From NCBI GenBank assembly GCA_041477795.1, contig JBGOUY010000174.1, positions 1 to 9,165 of the forward strand: a stretch of 9,165 bases of DNA, given 5' to 3'. The notes below the pieces were generated by a model. The model worked only from the letters and a program-made list of their open reading frames with translations, did no database searches and was not told the DNA's origin. This document shows positions 1-7,424 of this stretch, piece by piece. The stretch's first letter is position 1, and every line of letters starts with the position of its first letter. Both the position numbers and the translations under genes were made by a program. The DNA is from DATFMP01 sp041477795. GTDB taxonomy: Bacteria; SAR324; JACQKK01.

Positions 1-4
1 TCGT

Positions 5-20
5 GCCGCTGGCCAGCGGC
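5..20. repeat. Perfect 16-bp palindrome
   Basis: Positions 5-12 (GCCGCTGG) are followed directly by their exact reverse complement at 13-20 (CCAGCGGC). It lies about 130 nt upstream of the lipoprotein start. With no spacer it is a poor hairpin but a plausible dimeric binding site. It could equally be chance inside an upstream coding region cut off by the window edge, because GC-rich coding DNA often makes such palindromes. Function unknown. Confidence 0.5.
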
Positions 21-71
21 CCGTGCGGCCAGCCCGGCGCGCCCCGTCGCTTCAAGACAGGTTCGCCCCCT

Positions 72-119
72 GGCTCCCTGGCACCATGGCCCCGCGGCAC
101 CATGGCACCGTGGCACCAT
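72..119. repeat. 8-bp tandem repeat, six units
   Basis: Six consecutive 8-bp units start at 72, 80, 88, 96, 104 and 112. Units 80, 96 and 112 are identical (GGCACCAT), unit 104 differs by one base (GGCACCGT), and units 72 (GGCTCCCT) and 88 (GGCCCCGC) are degenerate. The array ends 29 nt before the start codon of the lipoprotein, so it sits in its 5' leader or promoter region, or in the tail of an upstream frame. The unit length is not a multiple of three, so a copy-number change would alter the reading frame or the spacing of anything spanning it. Confidence 0.8.
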
Positions 120-148
120 CCCGTCACCGCCCGCCGGAGGCATGCCCC

Positions 149-1270
149 ATGAACGTGACGCCCTGGCTGCGCCACCGGCGCCTCGCGCTGCTGGCCGTGC
201 TGTGGGCACTGGCGGGGTGCCAGGCGGCCGTGCCGGCCGTGCAACGCCTGCCGCGCTACGAGGGGCTGCTGCAGCGGCCGCTCGTCGAGCGCGTGCAGCC
301 CGCCGACGCCGCCGTGCTCGATCGCGCCCACGCCACCAATCTCACCTATGGCGATGACGTGCGGCCGCGGGCCGCCGACCCCGCCGATCCGCTGGCACAG
401 GTGGTGCGCGAGGTGCTGGACGCCCTGCCGCCCCCGGTCTCGCGCCTGGCCGGGCGGCACCTGGCGGCGGTGTACCTGGTGCAGGGCGACGTGGGCACCG
501 CCACCACCGAGGGCGTGCAGGACCGCGCCGGCCGCTGGAGCCACGCCTACATCGTGCTCAACCTGACCGCGCTGGGCCGCGACGCGAATGCCTGGGCGGC
601 CTGGAAGGAGGGCTCCGCGTTCCGGCCCAGTCCGGGCTACGCGCTGCGCTTCACCCTCGAACCCCCGGAGCACGACGACCGTGCCGGGGCCGTGCGCTTC
701 ATCCTGCTGCACGAGCTGGGGCACGTGCTGGGGCTGGCGCTGGGGGTGCACGGCGACTGGGACGATCCCTCGCCCGAGCCGCTCCCGGCCACGCGCCGTT
801 CCGCATTCGTGGCGCTGTCCTGGGCCTACGGGCCGGCGCAGGGCCCCCACAAGGCCGGCATGCGCTCCCGCTACGCCGAGCGCTTCCCGCTCCTGAGCCA
901 GGTGGCCTTCTACCGCTTCGACAAGGCCCCCACGGCGCTCAGCGCCGCCCCGCAGATCTATGCGGAGCTGGCGCAGACGAACTTCCCCTCGCTCTATGCC
1001 ACGCAGGAGCTGTTCGACGATTTCGCGGAGGCCTTCGCCATCACTGTGCACACGCGCCTGCTGGGGCGGCCGTACCGGGTGGAGGTGCTGCACGACGGGC
1101 AGCCGGTGCAGGTGTTCTCCTCCTGCATCGCCACGGGCGCCTGCGCGGACAAGACGGCGCAGATCGAGGCGCTGCTGTGGGACGCGCCGCCGGCCCCGGC
1201 ACCCGCCGCCGGTCCGACGCGGCCGGCCGGCCCGGCTGGCCTGCCCAGCCCGGCCCTGGCTGGACGGTAA
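149..1270 (+). CDS. Lipoprotein with HExxH zinc-peptidase-like motif
   Basis: I do not recognise this 373-residue protein as a named family. The ATG at 149 is chosen because GGAGG at 136-140 lies 8 nt upstream and the first residues form a lipoprotein signal: basic start (R8, R10, R11), hydrophobic core, lipobox L21-A22-G23 and C24. Q25 after the cysteine predicts outer-membrane retention under the usual rule. The mature part carries H188-E-L-G-H192, the zinc-binding and catalytic signature of many metallopeptidases. The metzincin third histidine is absent: a leucine occupies its place and the next His is at 201. An acidic stretch D290-D291-F-A-E294 could supply a gluzincin-type third ligand; this is inference. 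C326 and C332 could form a disulfide. The last ~25 residues are Ala/Pro-rich. An in-frame ATG at 23 would add 42 residues through the 8-bp repeats and bury the signal peptide, so it is unlikely. The trp promoter follows immediately and no terminator is visible. Peptidase activity is a motif-based guess. Confidence 0.85.
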   Translation: MNVTPWLRHRRLALLAVLWALAGCQAAVPAVQRLPRYEGLLQRPLVERVQPADAAVLDRAHATNLTYGDDVRPRAADPADPLAQVVREVLDALPPPVSRLAGRHLAAVYLVQGDVGTATTEGVQDRAGRWSHAYIVLNLTALGRDANAWAAWKEGSAFRPSPGYALRFTLEPPEHDDRAGAVRFILLHELGHVLGLALGVHGDWDDPSPEPLPATRRSAFVALSWAYGPAQGPHKAGMRSRYAERFPLLSQVAFYRFDKAPTALSAAPQIYAELAQTNFPSLYATQELFDDFAEAFAITVHTRLLGRPYRVEVLHDGQPVQVFSSCIATGACADKTAQIEALLWDAPPAPAPAAGPTRPAGPAGLPSPALAGR

Positions 1271-1284
1271 GCGACTGATTCCCC

Positions 1285-1313
1285 TTGACATGGCGCCGGG
1301 CAGTCATGAGAAT
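1285..1313 (+). promoter_or_regulatory. Candidate sigma-70 promoter of the trp leader
   Basis: TTGACA at 1285-1290 is a perfect -35 box. Exactly 17 nt later, GAGAAT at 1308-1313 matches the -10 consensus at four of six positions, including the key second A and final T. Transcription would start near 1320, about 80 nt before the leader-peptide start. The surroundings are locally AT-richer than neighbouring DNA. I see no clear TrpR-type operator over it, so attenuation may be the main control. The -10 box is the weaker part of the call. Confidence 0.6.
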
Positions 1314-1401
1314 TACGAAAGGCATCCGAGCGCACCGCACGCGAAGGGAGCGGGTCACGTACCGGCGACTGGCACGGCCACCGATGAACGGACGGCACCC
1401 C

Positions 1402-1464
1402 ATGAACTGGCAGTCCTGGCCTTGGCGCCGCAGCGGCCCGGTGTGTGCGACCCGAACTTCCTAG
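1402..1464 (+). CDS. trpL: trp operon leader peptide
   Basis: A 20-codon reading frame encodes MNWQSWPWRR followed by SGPVCATRTS and a TAG stop. Trp occupies positions 3, 6 and 8, three of the first eight residues, which is far above chance for the rarest amino acid. Its role is to sense charged tRNA-Trp: the ribosome stalls on these codons when tryptophan is scarce and so chooses between the antiterminator and terminator folds. The ATG at 1402 has only a weak Shine-Dalgarno site (GGACGG, 1390-1395, 6 nt away). An in-frame ATG at 1384 would add six residues (MNGRHP) and cannot be excluded. The stop codon lies 29 nt before the terminator hairpin. The peptide itself is probably degraded. The gene is very small but its context makes it convincing. 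Confidence 0.88.
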   Translation: MNWQSWPWRRSGPVCATRTS

Positions 1465-1492
1465 CAGTCTCCAGACCGATTGCTACCCGGAC

Positions 1493-1524
1493 AGGCCGCA
1501 TGCACACCGCTTGCGGCCTTTTTT
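1493..1524 (+). terminator. Rho-independent terminator/attenuator hairpin
   Basis: AGGCCGCA at 1493-1500 pairs with TGCGGCCT at 1512-1519 (8 bp, no mismatch) around an 11-nt loop, followed by an unbroken T run at 1519-1524. This is a textbook intrinsic terminator. It lies between the Trp-rich leader peptide and trpD on the same strand, so it acts as the attenuator. It could also stop read-through from the lipoprotein gene. A second, weaker GC stem (GCCGC 1531-1535 with GCGGC 1544-1548) follows without a T run. Confidence 0.92.
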
Positions 1525-1605
1525 GTTGGTGCCGCGTTCCGGAGCGGCCGTCCCGCCCAGCGGGCAGCCTCCCCGGTCAACCGAACGATTGCGACAGGTT
1601 CAGCG

Positions 1606-2667
1606 ATGCAGACTCCCCAGGAAGTGCTCCGCTACGTGGCGGCGGGCAATGACTTGACGCAGGACGAGGCGGCCGTGGTGATGGAAGGCATCATGACTGG
1701 CACCTGGACCCATGCGCAGATCGGGTCCTACCTCACCGCGCTGCACATGAAGGGCGAGACCAAGGACGAGATCACCGGCTCGGCCTACGTGATGCGCGCC
1801 AAGGCCTTCCACCTGCCGGTCAAGAGCCGCCCGCTGGTGGATATCGTGGGCTCCGGCGGCGACGGGCTGCGCACGATCAACGTCTCCACCCTGGCCGGGC
1901 TGGTGGCGGCGGGCGCGGGCGTGCACATCGCCAAGCACGGCAACCGCGCCATGACCGGCCAGTGCGGCAGCGCGGACGTGCTGGAGGGCCTGGGCGTGGA
2001 GCTGGACATCTCCCCGGCCGACGCCATCCACGGCATCGACCGCAACGGCTTCTCCTTCCTGCTGGCGCCGCTGTTTCACCAGTCCATGAAGTACGCCATG
2101 GCTCCGCGCAAGGAGATCGGCATCCCCAGCATCTTCAATCACCTGGGGCCGCTCACGAATCCGGTCGCGGCGGAGTGCTACCTGCTGGGCGTGAACCGCG
2201 CGGAGAATACGCACCGCTTCACCGAGGTGCTGCTGGGCCTGGGCTGCGACCACTCCCTGCTCGTGCACGGGGACGACGGCATGGACGAGATTTCCCTCTC
2301 CGCGGCGACGCAGGTGGTGGAGCAGAACCACGGCAGCGTGAAGGAGTTCACGATCCAGCCGGAGGACTTCGGGCTCAAGCGCGCGCCGCTGGAGCGCTTC
2401 AAGATGGCCGACCGCGCCACGGCCATCGCCACCGCCAAGGCCGTGCTGCTGGGCGAGGGCGAGCCGCACCACGAGAACCTGGTGCTGCTCAACGCCGGCG
2501 CGGGGATCTACCTGGGCGGCAAGGCGGAGTCCATCGCCGAGGGCCTGGAGATGGCCCGCGAATCCCTGCGCTCCGGCGCCGCCCGGCACGTGCTGGAACA
2601 GGTGATCGCCTACACCCACAGCAAGAAGCAGCAGCCGGACACCCGCCCCGGCCCCGACCAGCCATGA
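1606..2667 (+). CDS. trpD: Anthranilate phosphoribosyltransferase
   Basis: TrpD (EC 2.4.2.18) transfers the phosphoribosyl group of PRPP to anthranilate, the second step of tryptophan synthesis, in the cytoplasm. The 353-residue length is normal for the stand-alone enzyme without a fused glutaminase. Visible motifs are the PRPP-binding glycine loop G82-S-G-G-D-G87 followed by TINVST, K110-H-G-N-R114, and GPLTNP in the middle; the family more often has GTGGDG, so the Ser at 83 is a mild variant. ATG 1606 is chosen because MQTPQEVLRYV matches the expected TrpD N-terminal helix; a weak AGG site (1596-1598) precedes it. An in-frame ATG at 1480 would start inside the attenuator and is rejected. 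It is the first gene of the trp cluster, lies 81 nt after the attenuator T run, and overlaps trpC by 4 nt (ATGA). The last residues are polar and unconserved. Confidence 0.97.
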   Translation: MQTPQEVLRYVAAGNDLTQDEAAVVMEGIMTGTWTHAQIGSYLTALHMKGETKDEITGSAYVMRAKAFHLPVKSRPLVDIVGSGGDGLRTINVSTLAGLVAAGAGVHIAKHGNRAMTGQCGSADVLEGLGVELDISPADAIHGIDRNGFSFLLAPLFHQSMKYAMAPRKEIGIPSIFNHLGPLTNPVAAECYLLGVNRAENTHRFTEVLLGLGCDHSLLVHGDDGMDEISLSAATQVVEQNHGSVKEFTIQPEDFGLKRAPLERFKMADRATAIATAKAVLLGEGEPHHENLVLLNAGAGIYLGGKAESIAEGLEMARESLRSGAARHVLEQVIAYTHSKKQQPDTRPGPDQP

Positions 2668-3494
2668 GCGATATCCTGGAGCAGATCGTCGCCAAGAAGC
2701 GCGCGGAGGTGGCCGCGCTCAAGCGCGCCCTGCCCCTGCAGCGCGTGCGCGAGCAGGCGCACGCCATGGCCCCGGCGCTGGATTTCACCGCCGCCCTGCG
2801 CGGCGCGCGGCCGCGCGGCGCGCAGGGCGCCGGCCAGCCCGTGCGCATCGTCGCCGAGCTCAAGCTGCGCTCGCCCTCCAAGGGCGCCTTCCCCTGGCAC
2901 GGGGACGTGGTGCGCCAGGTGCGCGACTACGAGATCGGCGGCGCGGCGGCCATCTCCGTCGTCACCGACGGGCCGTTCTTCGACGGCTCCACCGCCCTGC
3001 TGCGGGAGGTCAAGGCCGCCTGCGAGCTGCCCGTGCTGCAGAAGGACTTTCTGCTGGAGCCCTGGCAGGTGTTCTATGCGCGCGCGCTGGGCGCCGATGC
3101 GTGCCTGCTCATCGCGCGCCTGCTGCCGGGCGAGCGGCTGGCCGAAATGGTGGCCACCGCCGGCGAGGTGCGCATCCACACGCTGGTGGAGGTGGTGGAC
3201 GCGGAGGAACTGCAGCGCGCCTCGGAGGCGGGCGCGCTGGTGATCGGCGTGAACAATCGCGACCTGACGACCTTCCAGGTGGATCCGCGCCGCACCGAAG
3301 CGCTCGTGCCCCGCTTCCGCGAGGAGCAGGTCTGCATCGCCGAGTCGGGCATCCACACGCCGCAGGACGTGGCGCGCCTGCTGCGTGCGGGGGTGGACGG
3401 CTTCCTGATCGGCGAGGCGCTGATGACCGCGTCCGATCCGGCCGCGCACCTGCGCCTGCTGCGCGACGAGGCGCTCCGCGAGGAGGCCTCGTGA
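2664..3494 (+). CDS. trpC: Indole-3-glycerol phosphate synthase
   Basis: TrpC (EC 4.1.1.48) closes the ring of 1-(2-carboxyphenylamino)-deoxyribulose 5-phosphate to indole-3-glycerol phosphate, releasing CO2 and water. The 276-residue protein is a single-domain (beta/alpha)8 barrel, not the TrpC-TrpF fusion of enterobacteria. The known active-site residues are recognisable in order: E65 and K67 (AELKLRSPSKG), K127 (LQKDFLLEPW), E176 (HTLVEVVD), N197 (GVNNRDL) and S228 (IAESGI). Residues about 46-58 are an Ala/Gly/Arg-rich insertion before the first barrel strand. The ATG overlaps the trpD stop as ATGA, and the preceding bases are C-rich with no clear Shine-Dalgarno site, so translation probably depends on coupling to trpD. 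The stop overlaps the GTG of trpF. Confidence 0.97.
   Translation: MSDILEQIVAKKRAEVAALKRALPLQRVREQAHAMAPALDFTAALRGARPRGAQGAGQPVRIVAELKLRSPSKGAFPWHGDVVRQVRDYEIGGAAAISVVTDGPFFDGSTALLREVKAACELPVLQKDFLLEPWQVFYARALGADACLLIARLLPGERLAEMVATAGEVRIHTLVEVVDAEELQRASEAGALVIGVNNRDLTTFQVDPRRTEALVPRFREEQVCIAESGIHTPQDVARLLRAGVDGFLIGEALMTASDPAAHLRLLRDEALREEAS
3481..3486 (+). promoter_or_regulatory. Strong ribosome binding site of trpF
   Basis: AGGAGG at 3481-3486, inside the last codons of trpC, lies 4 nt before the GTG at 3491. It settles the choice of this GTG as the trpF start, although the reading frame stays open much further upstream. Confidence 0.85.
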
Positions 3495-4133
3495 GCCCGC
3501 GCGTCAAGGTGTGCGGCCTGACGCGGCTGGAAGACGCCAAGCTGGCCGAGGCCTGCGGCGCGCACGCGCTGGGCTTCATCTTCTATCGCCCCAGTCCCCG
3601 CTGTGCCGACCCGGACACCGTGGCGCGCATCGTGGCGGCCCTCCACCCCTACACCGTGAAGGTGGGCGTGTTCGTCGGGGAGGCGGTGCCGCGCATGAAC
3701 GAGCTGGCGCAGCAGTGCCGGCTGGACCGCATCCAGCTTCACGGCGGCGAAGGCTACGAGGTGCTGGCGCAGCTCAATCGCCCCGGCTACCGCGCCTTCA
3801 AGCTGAAGGACGAGCCCGACCTGGCCGCGGTGCGCGCGGCGCCGGACGAGACCGTGCTGCTGGACACCTTCGATCCAGGGCTGCACGGCGGCACCGGTCG
3901 GCCCTTCAACTGGGAATGGGCGCGCACCCTGGGCGAAAGCCGCCGCGTGATCCTGGCCGGCGGCCTTTCCGCCGACAATGTCGCGCTGGCCCTGCGCACG
4001 GCCCGCCCCGCCGCGCTGGACGTCTCGTCCTCCCTGGAGGCGGCACCCGGCCGCAAGGACCCCCGCAAGGTGGAGGCCTTCTTCGCCGCCCTGCGCGCGG
4101 CGCTGGCCACCGATGAACCCTGGAGCGCAAGCG

Positions 4134-4150
<17 letters not shown>
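3491..4150 (+). CDS. trpF: Phosphoribosylanthranilate isomerase
   Basis: TrpF (EC 5.3.1.24) performs the Amadori rearrangement of N-(5'-phosphoribosyl)-anthranilate, the step between TrpD and TrpC. The 219-residue length is typical of a monofunctional TrpF barrel. The general-base cysteine is C8 in KVCGLT, and the general-acid aspartate is D125 in VLLDTFDP. The phosphate-binding end shows LAGGLSADNV and LDVSSSLE; the family more often has SSG in the latter, a mild variant. The GTG start is supported by AGGAGG and a GTGA overlap with the trpC stop. The last ~12 residues extend past the conserved core, because the frame runs 17 nt into trpB; its stop codon lies at the first unit of the 15-bp repeat. 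Confidence 0.96.
4122..4125 (+). promoter_or_regulatory. Ribosome binding site deciding the trpB start
   Basis: GGAG at 4122-4125 lies 8 nt before the ATG at 4134, inside trpF. The two later in-frame ATGs (4170 and 4185) have no comparable site, so the longer TrpB N-terminus is preferred. Confidence 0.65.
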
Positions 4151-5416
<1,266 letters not shown>

Positions 5417-5420
<4 letters not shown>

Positions 5421-6241
5421 AGGGGCAGGGACTGCGCCGGCTGGAGGAGACCTTCGCCCGCCTCAAGGCGGCCGGGCGCAAGGCGCTCATCACCTACCTG
5501 ATGGCGGGCGACCCCGACCCGGAGTTCACCGCGCGCATCGTGCCCAAGCTGGCGCAGGCCGGCGCGGACGTGGTGGAGCTGGGCTTCCCGTTCTCCGATC
5601 CCGTCGCCGACGGCCCCGTGATCCAGGCCGCGGGCACGCGCGCCCTGCACCAGTTCTCCGGCCTGGGGGACTATCTGGCGCTGGTGCGCCGCATCCATGC
5701 GGCCAGCCCCGTGCCGCTGGTGCTGATGACGCACTACAATCCGATCTTCCGCTTCGGCGAGCGCGCCTTCCTGGAGCGGGCCGCCGAGGCCGGCCTGAGC
5801 GGCGTCATCATCCCCGACCTGCCCGTGGACGAGGCGGGCGACTGGCCTGCGTTCTGCCGCGAGCTGGGCATCGCGCCGGTGCTGCTGGAGGCGCCCAACT
5901 CCGACGCCGTGCACGCCCGGCGCATCGCGCAGGCGAGCGCCGGCTTCGTCTACCTCGTCTCGTTGAAGGGCGTGACCGGCTCGGAGCGCGGGCTGGACGA
6001 GAACCTGCAGGCCCGCGTGGATCGCTTCCGCGCCTTGGGCTGTACGCTGCCGCTGGCCGTGGGCTTCGGCATCTCCACGCCGCAGCAGGCGCACCAGGTC
6101 AGCCGGCTCTGCGACGGGGTGGTGGTGGGCACGGGGCTCGTCTCCCGCATCGCCGCCGGCCCCACGCGCGAGGCTTCCGAACAGGCCGCGCTGCAGTACG
6201 TGCGCTCCCTCCGCGCCGGCCTGGACGGCATGCCGCAATAG
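5417..6241 (+). CDS. trpA: Tryptophan synthase alpha chain
   Basis: TrpA (EC 4.2.1.20) splits indole-3-glycerol phosphate into indole and glyceraldehyde 3-phosphate and passes indole to TrpB through a tunnel in the alpha2-beta2 complex. The 274-residue length is typical. The two catalytic acids are visible in VELGFPFSDPVADGP: E54 and D65, equivalent to Glu49 and Asp60 of Salmonella. Other landmarks are LMTHYNPI, GVIIPDLPVDE, YLVSLKGVTG and GFGISTPQQ, the last two around the phosphate site. The GTG at 5417 overlaps the trpB TGA as GTGA and is preceded by AAGGGGG (5406-5412), so 1:1 expression with trpB through translational coupling is likely. It is the last gene of the cluster and is convergent with ctaG. 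Confidence 0.97.
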
Positions 6242-6352
6242 CGCGCGGCCGCCGGCTCATGCGCCGAGTCCATTGCCGCAGGAAGGCACACCCCACGCCC
6301 ACGGAGCGGGGCGGGCGGCGCGCGCCTGCGATGCCGGGTCGAGGCGCGGCCG
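6242..6352. other. Convergent spacer with paired GCGCGGCCGC copies
   Basis: This 111-nt gap separates the ends of trpA and ctaG, which face each other. I see no coding frame and no hairpin with a T run, so neither operon has a recognisable intrinsic terminator here; Rho-dependent termination is possible. The 10-mer GCGCGGCCGC occurs at 6243-6252, just after the trpA stop, and again at 6344-6353, reaching the ctaG stop. Its core GCGGCCGC is self-complementary, so the copies could also pair across the gap. C-rich (6291-6300) and G-rich (6305-6317) runs could form an imperfect stem. Confidence 0.6.
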
Positions 6353-7309
6353 CTACGTGCTCTGCGCCAGCCGGTTGGGGGCCAGCGGGGTCCGCCGCGT
6401 CCCCAGTTCCTTGGCGTTCTCCTGCTGCGCATAGAGCGCGAACAGGAGCGAGATCACGCCCAGGCGCAGCAGGTCCCCCATGATCCACATGATCAGCCCG
6501 CCCAGGTTCTGGTCCTCCAGCATGGTCAGGCCCCAGAAGCCCTTCAGCGCGCCATAGCCGTAGAGCACGGAATCGGCGAACACGATCATGGCGCAGAGGG
6601 CCTCGTTGACGATGGCCGAAGCGACCAGCATCAGCATGCGCAGGAAGTAGTGCAGCCGCGACGGGAAGGGATACGGCGTCACGATGTGCCACCAGAAGCA
6701 CAGTGCCGTGACGATGAAGCTCAGGTGCATCCCGTAGTGGATCCATTGGTTGTGCAGGGCCGCATCGTAGAGGCCCGGCACGTGCCACGCCAGCACGGTG
6801 AGCACGAACAGCACCAGGCCCACCAGCGGCCGCGTCAAGAACAGCACCCCGTGCCGCACGGTGCCGTTGCGCGCCAGCGGGATGAACAGGCGCCGGCGCA
6901 GGCGGGGCGGCAGGCCCCGCACCACCGGCACGAAGGGCGCTCCCAGCAGGATCAGCGGCACGGCCACCAGCATCAGCAGGTCGTGCTGCAGCATGTGGAA
7001 CGTGAACGAGTAGTCGGCCAGGATGTCGATGGGGCTCAGCAGCGCCAGCGCCACCACCGCGATGCCCAGGGCGAACAGGACGGGCCGCCAGGCCGGGAAG
7101 CGCCGCCCGCCCCGGCTCCGGTAGCGCAGGTAGCCCTTGAAATAGAGCAGCGCCAGCGCCAGCGGAATGAGGAACGTGGGGTCGAAGGTCCAGGCGGTCA
7201 GCAGCGAGACGTGCGGCCCCAGCCAGGGACCCGGTGCGGCGCTGGCCACCGCCTGGGCGACCGCGCCCGCTCCGAGCTCCAGGCCGCCGTGGGCGAACGC
7301 GAGGGTCAT
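6353..7309 (-). CDS. ctaG: Cytochrome c oxidase assembly factor, caa3 CtaG family
   Basis: This 318-residue polytopic membrane protein matches the CtaG family first known from Bacillus subtilis, needed for active caa3 oxidase; it is unrelated to the copper chaperone Cox11, which is also called CtaG in proteobacteria. The biochemical role is not settled; copper delivery to the oxidase is a common proposal. About seven hydrophobic segments are visible. Family landmarks are H105-M-L-Q-H109-D with VPLILLGAPF, WH176VPGLYDAAL, H191-Y-G-M-H195 with FWW, and DQNLGGLIMWIMG near residues 266-278; the histidines are candidate metal ligands. ATG 7309 gives an N-terminus close to the first conserved segment; a GTG at 7336 would add nine residues (VPSHPPGAA). 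Neither start has a clear Shine-Dalgarno site. It is the last gene of the cta operon, 115 nt after ctaF. Confidence 0.9.
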   Translation of the reverse strand: MTLAFAHGGLELGAGAVAQAVASAAPGPWLGPHVSLLTAWTFDPTFLIPLALALLYFKGYLRYRSRGGRRFPAWRPVLFALGIAVVALALLSPIDILADYSFTFHMLQHDLLMLVAVPLILLGAPFVPVVRGLPPRLRRRLFIPLARNGTVRHGVLFLTRPLVGLVLFVLTVLAWHVPGLYDAALHNQWIHYGMHLSFIVTALCFWWHIVTPYPFPSRLHYFLRMLMLVASAIVNEALCAMIVFADSVLYGYGALKGFWGLTMLEDQNLGGLIMWIMGDLLRLGVISLLFALYAQQENAKELGTRRTPLAPNRLAQST

Positions 7310-7354
7310 GGCAGCGCCCGGAGGGTGCGACGGCACGCGGAGCCCGGCCCCGCA

Positions 7355-7371
7355 AAGGGGACACGCCCCTT
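7355..7371 (-). other. Hairpin between ctaF and ctaG
   Basis: Within the 115-nt ctaF-ctaG gap, AAGGGG at 7355-7360 pairs with CCCCTT at 7366-7371 around a 5-nt loop. On the minus strand the stem is followed only by TTTGC-type sequence (first T at 7356 belongs to the stem), so it is too weak for a confident terminator. A second GC inverted repeat (GGGCC, AC, GGCCC) lies near 7407-7419, next to the ctaF stop. These could partly reduce read-through or stabilise the ctaF mRNA end, which would lower expression of the assembly factor relative to the subunits. That role is inference. Confidence 0.4.
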
Positions 7372-7424
7372 CAGCGCCATCGCGCCGCCGGAAGGGAAGT
7401 CGGAGCGGGCCACGGCCCGGCGCG

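Larger units (their letters stand above)
1351..1524 (+). promoter_or_regulatory. trp attenuator (leader RNA with alternative hairpins)
   Basis: This leader contains a Trp-rich peptide gene (1402-1464), a terminator hairpin (1493-1524) and competing pairings found by eye. Antiterminator: 1439-1449 pairs with 1497-1509 (CGGTGTG with CACACCG, then TGCG with CGCA, two bases bulged); after one mismatch two more C-G pairs join 1451-1452 to 1494-1495. It uses the same 1494-1500 segment as the terminator's left arm, so the two are mutually exclusive. The antiterminator strand begins 14 nt after the last Trp codon, so a ribosome stalled on scarce Trp-tRNA should leave it free, while one reaching the stop codon at 1462 should mask part of it. 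A further stem, 1351-1365 with 1438-1454, could hold the antiterminator strand before translation. This geometry is that of E. coli-type trp attenuation and controls the downstream trpD gene. Folding energies were not computed. Confidence 0.85.

Noticed and set aside
3..152. C-terminus of an upstream gene in frame 3, ending TGA at 150-152 and overlapping the lipoprotein ATG
   Set aside because: The frame is open from the window edge, but the peptide is low complexity and runs through the 8-bp repeats. Another frame is open too, so openness carries little weight. It cannot be supported without upstream sequence.
188..215. Lipoprotein as a classical metzincin or M48-type protease
   Set aside because: Coordinates here refer to residues of the lipoprotein. 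The extended HExxHxxGxxH signature is broken by a leucine at the third-histidine position, and the protein has only the single N-terminal hydrophobic segment, unlike multi-span M48 enzymes.
1320..1401. TrpR operator near the trp promoter
   Set aside because: No clear match to the CTAGTTAACTAG-like dyad is present around the promoter.
1480..1605. TrpD start at ATG 1480
   Set aside because: It would begin before the terminator hairpin, encode 42 unconserved residues and make the protein abnormally long.
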